A DNA stretch of 64,000 nucleotides from Flammeovirgaceae bacterium BBD 1991-12 (GTDB lineage: Bacteria > Bacteroidota > Bacteroidia > Cytophagales > Cyclobacteriaceae). Within the stretch, counting starts at the first letter, position 1. Each line of letters starts with the position of its first letter. Both the position numbers and the translations under genes were made by a program. The notes under the pieces are model-generated. The model made no database searches and was not told the DNA's origin. It saw only the letters and a list, made by a program, of their open reading frames with translations. Location of the stretch: contig LYSV01000002.1 in assembly GCA_001657315.1 (NCBI GenBank), forward strand, positions 45,347-109,346, written 5' to 3'. Below are positions 61,519 to 64,000 of the stretch, one piece after another.

Positions 61519-62823
61519 ATGCACAAAATCATCACCTTTTTAGCCCTGTTGACAATCGGTATTCCGCATGGTCAGGGGCAGGCTCTTAATGAAAAAACTG
61601 ATGCACTTGCTGAAGCAATAGAGACCAGAGTCATCGAATGGAGGAGGCATTTCCATGCCAACCCGGAACTGTCCAACCGGGAATTCAAAACCGCTGAAAA
61701 AATAGCCGAACACCTGAGATCGCTGGGGATGGAGGTACAGACCGGAGTAGCAAAAACCGGAGTGGTAGGCGTGCTGAAAGGAGGGAAGAAGGGCCCCGTA
61801 GTAGGCCTGAGAGCCGATATAGATGCACTGCCTGTAACGGAGAGAACGCCCGTGCCCTTTGCTTCCAAAGTGGTATCGGAGTATAATGGAATAGAAACCG
61901 GTGTGATGCATGCCTGTGGCCATGACACCCATATTGCGATCCTTATGGGTGCTGCAGAGGTGCTGTCAAAAGTGAGGAAAGAACTGAACGGTACAGTGAA
62001 ATTCATTTTTCAGCCTGCAGAGGAAGGAGCGCCTCCCGGTGAAGAGGGAGGAGCTGAGTTGATGGTGAAGGAAGGTGTACTTAAAAACCCTGATGTTGAG
62101 GTGATGTTTGGTCTGCATATAGCGGCAGGTACGGATGTGGGTCGTATAACCTACAAGCCCGGCGGTACCATGGCAGCGGCTGACAGGTTTGTGATAAAAG
62201 TGAAGGGCAGGCAGGCACATGGATCTACCCCTTGGATCGGTGTAGATCCCATAGTGACGGCTGCGCAGATCATCAACGGCCTGCAAACCGTGGTAAGCCT
62301 GCAAACGGAGCTAACGCAGGAGGCTGCTGTGGTTTCCGTAGGTATGATCAGAGGTGGGGTAAGGAACAATATTATTCCCGAGGAGGTGGAGATGATAGGC
62401 ACTATCCGGACACTGGATACGGAAATGCAGACGAAGGTGCATGACAATATCCGGAGAACGGCCACCAAAATAGCCGAAAGCCAGGGGGCTACAGCCGAGG
62501 TAGATATCCAGATCGGCTATCCGGTGACTTACAATGACCCCGGTCTTACTCAAAAGATGCTGCCTTCCCTGCAAAAGGCAGCAGGAGCGGACAAGGTAGA
62601 TCTGGTCAACGCCATTACCGGCGCAGAGGATTTTTCATTTTTCCAGAAGGAGGTGCCAGGCCTTTATTTCTTCGTAGGTGGCCGGCCCCTGGAGCAGCCC
62701 GAATCCGGCTTTACACCCGGGGGTCATCATACGCCTGACTTTTATATCGATGAAAGTGGCCTTGTCATTGGACTGAAAGCTATGCTCAACCTGACCATAG
62801 ATTACATGGCCATGGCAAAATAA
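61519..62823 (+). CDS. Secreted M20-family amidohydrolase/carboxypeptidase
   Basis: Metal-dependent hydrolase of N-acylated amino acids or short peptides (M20D, hippuricase-like), 434 residues. A signal peptide (ITFLALLTIGIPHGQGQ) makes it a periplasmic or secreted form. Metal ligands are visible: Cys133 and His135 in HACGHDTH, Glu168-Glu169 in PAEEG, His200 in FGLHIAAG, and a late His in GGHHTPDF. A dimerisation domain lies in the middle (AHGSTPWIGVDPIVTAAQII). The next gene starts one base after its stop, so they are likely co-transcribed. Its peptide or amide substrate is unknown. Confidence 0.93.
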   Translation: MHKIITFLALLTIGIPHGQGQALNEKTDALAEAIETRVIEWRRHFHANPELSNREFKTAEKIAEHLRSLGMEVQTGVAKTGVVGVLKGGKKGPVVGLRADIDALPVTERTPVPFASKVVSEYNGIETGVMHACGHDTHIAILMGAAEVLSKVRKELNGTVKFIFQPAEEGAPPGEEGGAELMVKEGVLKNPDVEVMFGLHIAAGTDVGRITYKPGGTMAAADRFVIKVKGRQAHGSTPWIGVDPIVTAAQIINGLQTVVSLQTELTQEAAVVSVGMIRGGVRNNIIPEEVEMIGTIRTLDTEMQTKVHDNIRRTATKIAESQGATAEVDIQIGYPVTYNDPGLTQKMLPSLQKAAGADKVDLVNAITGAEDFSFFQKEVPGLYFFVGGRPLEQPESGFTPGGHHTPDFYIDESGLVIGLKAMLNLTIDYMAMAK

Positions 62824-62824
62824 G

Positions 62825-63703
62825 ATGCTGCAAAAACACAAAGAGCCGTACATCCAGCAGATCCGTGATGATCGCCTGAAAGATGTACAGCTTTTTGTGA
62901 AACGTGAGGATGTGATCCATCCCTTCATCTCAGGCAATAAATGGCATAAGCTGAAATATAACCTGTCCGAAGCACAAAAGCAGGGTTATGATACCCTGCT
63001 GACCTTCGGTGGGGCCTATTCCAATCATATTTATGCGACTGCCGCAGCGGCACGGGAAGCCGGTTTTAGCTCAATAGGTATTATCCGTGGGGACGAGCTA
63101 AAGGGCCAACCTTTAAACAGGACCCTGACCTTTGCCAGAGAACAGGGGATGCGCCTTGAATTTGTAGACCGGACCGCCTATCGCAATAAAACAGATGAGG
63201 TCTTTGTTCAAAGGCTTCATGAAAGGTTCGGCCCGTTCTACCTGATCCCGGAGGGTGGCACCAACAATCTGGCGATCTCAGGATGTGCGGAAATGGTGAA
63301 TGATGAGGTGCGAACGTTTGATTACATTTGTTGCAGTGCCGGCACGGGAGGTACGGTATCAGGATTGATCGCCGGGATGAATAGCGCCGGATATGTGATC
63401 GGTTTTGCCGCTCTCAAAGGAGATTTCCTTGAAAAGGAAGTCCGGAAGCTTCTTACCGGTCATAGTAATGCCCAGCTCACGAATTGGGAAATACAGACCA
63501 GATATCATTTCGGTGGTTATGCAAAATCTCACGAGCAGTTGAAGCGGTTTATGCAGGACTTTGAACAGCGTCATCAGGCGCTGCTGGACCCGGTCTATAC
63601 CGGCAAAATGATGTACGGTGTTTTTGATCTTATCGCCGAAAAATACTTCCCTTCCGGCAGTAAAGTACTGGCCATCCACACTGGGGGGTTGCAGGGGAGA
63701 TGA
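62825..63703 (+). CDS. PLP-dependent ACC-deaminase/D-cysteine-desulfhydrase family enzyme
   Basis: Fold-type II pyridoxal-phosphate enzyme of 292 residues. The cofactor lysine is Lys39 in SGNKWHKLKYNL, and the phosphate/carboxylate contacts are in FGGAYSNHIYATAAAA and SAGTGGTVSGLIAG. These blocks match the 1-aminocyclopropane-1-carboxylate deaminase and D-cysteine desulfhydrase family. Shorter members of about 290-310 residues, such as this, are common in Bacteroidota and are mostly of unknown specificity, so D-amino-acid deamination is the likeliest class. It is 1 bp downstream of the M20 gene; together they could break down an amide that carries a D-amino acid. Confidence 0.88.
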   Translation: MLQKHKEPYIQQIRDDRLKDVQLFVKREDVIHPFISGNKWHKLKYNLSEAQKQGYDTLLTFGGAYSNHIYATAAAAREAGFSSIGIIRGDELKGQPLNRTLTFAREQGMRLEFVDRTAYRNKTDEVFVQRLHERFGPFYLIPEGGTNNLAISGCAEMVNDEVRTFDYICCSAGTGGTVSGLIAGMNSAGYVIGFAALKGDFLEKEVRKLLTGHSNAQLTNWEIQTRYHFGGYAKSHEQLKRFMQDFEQRHQALLDPVYTGKMMYGVFDLIAEKYFPSGSKVLAIHTGGLQGR

Positions 63704-63984
63704 CGAGAGGTCTGTCAAGAGCTTTACTGATCCCCGTTAAATGTAGTTTCCGTGGTCTAGCACTCTTTAGGTCACATTCCTGAAATCAGCAGTCAGCAAA
63801 AAACAATCGGCAAATATTTATTTTTTCTATTGCCTGCTAATCGGGAACTACGCAACTGGCCGACATAGTCCGTCATCTACATCTCTGTACTTCACCTCAG
63901 GCAAGACATGACACTAGTGTCCAGTCAAGTATGATTTTACGGGTAAAATAGTTATCTTAACTGTTAGATGAAATTGTTATTATC
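63704..63984. other. Intergenic region without recognisable feature
   Basis: I see no gene, stable hairpin or clear promoter element in these 281 bp; the sequence becomes AT-rich before the ATG at 63985. Confidence 0.5.
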
Positions 63985-64000
63985 ATGAAAAAATACAAAG
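63985..64000 (+). CDS. Possible start of a gene cut by the window end
   Basis: ATG at 63985 opens MKKYK, a typical start of a signal peptide or lysine-rich N-terminus, but only five codons are visible. Nothing more can be said. Confidence 0.3.

Noticed and set aside
1..64000. tRNA, rRNA, CRISPR array, insertion sequence or prophage
   Set aside because: No cloverleaf with a CCA end, no regularly spaced repeats, no transposase or integrase motif was found on reading both strands.

Overview
The window looks like chromosomal DNA of a Bacteroidota bacterium, most likely a Cytophagales-type gliding or marine/soil glycan degrader. The signs are a SusC/SusD outer-membrane pair, a one-piece hybrid two-component regulator (HTCS), many short lipoprotein signals, ECF sigma factors with AACC-type promoters, a TAnnTTTG-type -7 promoter element, weak ribosome binding sites, and a tandem lipid-A-biosynthesis N-terminal (LAB_N) protein. 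I see no tRNA, rRNA, CRISPR array, prophage or insertion sequence.

Positions 1-38547 are one large polysaccharide utilisation locus (PUL). In order it holds a CE15-like glucuronoyl esterase (cut by the window edge), a PhoD-like phosphoesterase lipoprotein, a small membrane protein/repressor pair with its own operator, a GH50-like lipoprotein, a heparinase II/III-type lyase, SusC, SusD, a giant VCBS/ASPIC lipoprotein, a GH42-like enzyme, a GH39-like enzyme, a DUF4038/GH140-like barrel protein, a GH3 lipoprotein, a Tat-exported Gfo/Idh/MocA oxidoreductase, a GH88 unsaturated glucuronyl hydrolase, GH42, GH29, an unknown lipoprotein, the HTCS and a further GH42. The lyase plus GH88 imply a uronic-acid polymer cut by beta-elimination. 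The GH42 and GH50-like enzymes imply beta-galactose, GH29 implies fucose and CE15 implies esterified glucuronate. No sulfatase is present, which argues against ulvan, carrageenan or porphyran and for a non-sulfated galactose/glucuronate/fucose glycan such as an arabinogalactan-type polymer or an exopolysaccharide. SusC/SusD and the VCBS protein would bind and import oligosaccharides, periplasmic enzymes would finish digestion, and the HTCS would sense a product and switch the locus on.

Positions 38609-41664 hold a small secreted protein and an AT-rich type II restriction-modification operon (XRE regulator, D12-class adenine methylase, PD-(D/E)XK endonuclease) with a symmetrical operator in front; it looks acquired. 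Positions 41792-44689 (minus strand) are an ECF sigma factor, a protein joining a sigma-regulator-like cytoplasmic tail and membrane segment to a predicted outer-membrane barrel, and a DUF6268 outer-membrane protein. Positions 44881-49089 form a run of overlapping genes: small lipoprotein, HD hydrolase, GT2 transferase, tandem LAB_N membrane protein and ArnT-like transferase. This is a plausible make-flip-transfer pathway for decorating lipid A or another envelope glycan.

Positions 49108-55717 hold an unknown secreted protein, a VOC protein, a second ECF operon (sigma, anti-sigma, DUF4097, two outer-membrane proteins), and a Rieske ferredoxin overlapping a sterol-desaturase-family di-iron enzyme. 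Positions 56050-64000 hold a large TonB-dependent receptor with a secreted type I phosphodiesterase (probable organophosphate scavenging), a Crp/Fnr regulator, a secreted M20 amidohydrolase, an ACC-deaminase/D-cysteine-desulfhydrase-family PLP enzyme, and the first codons of another gene.
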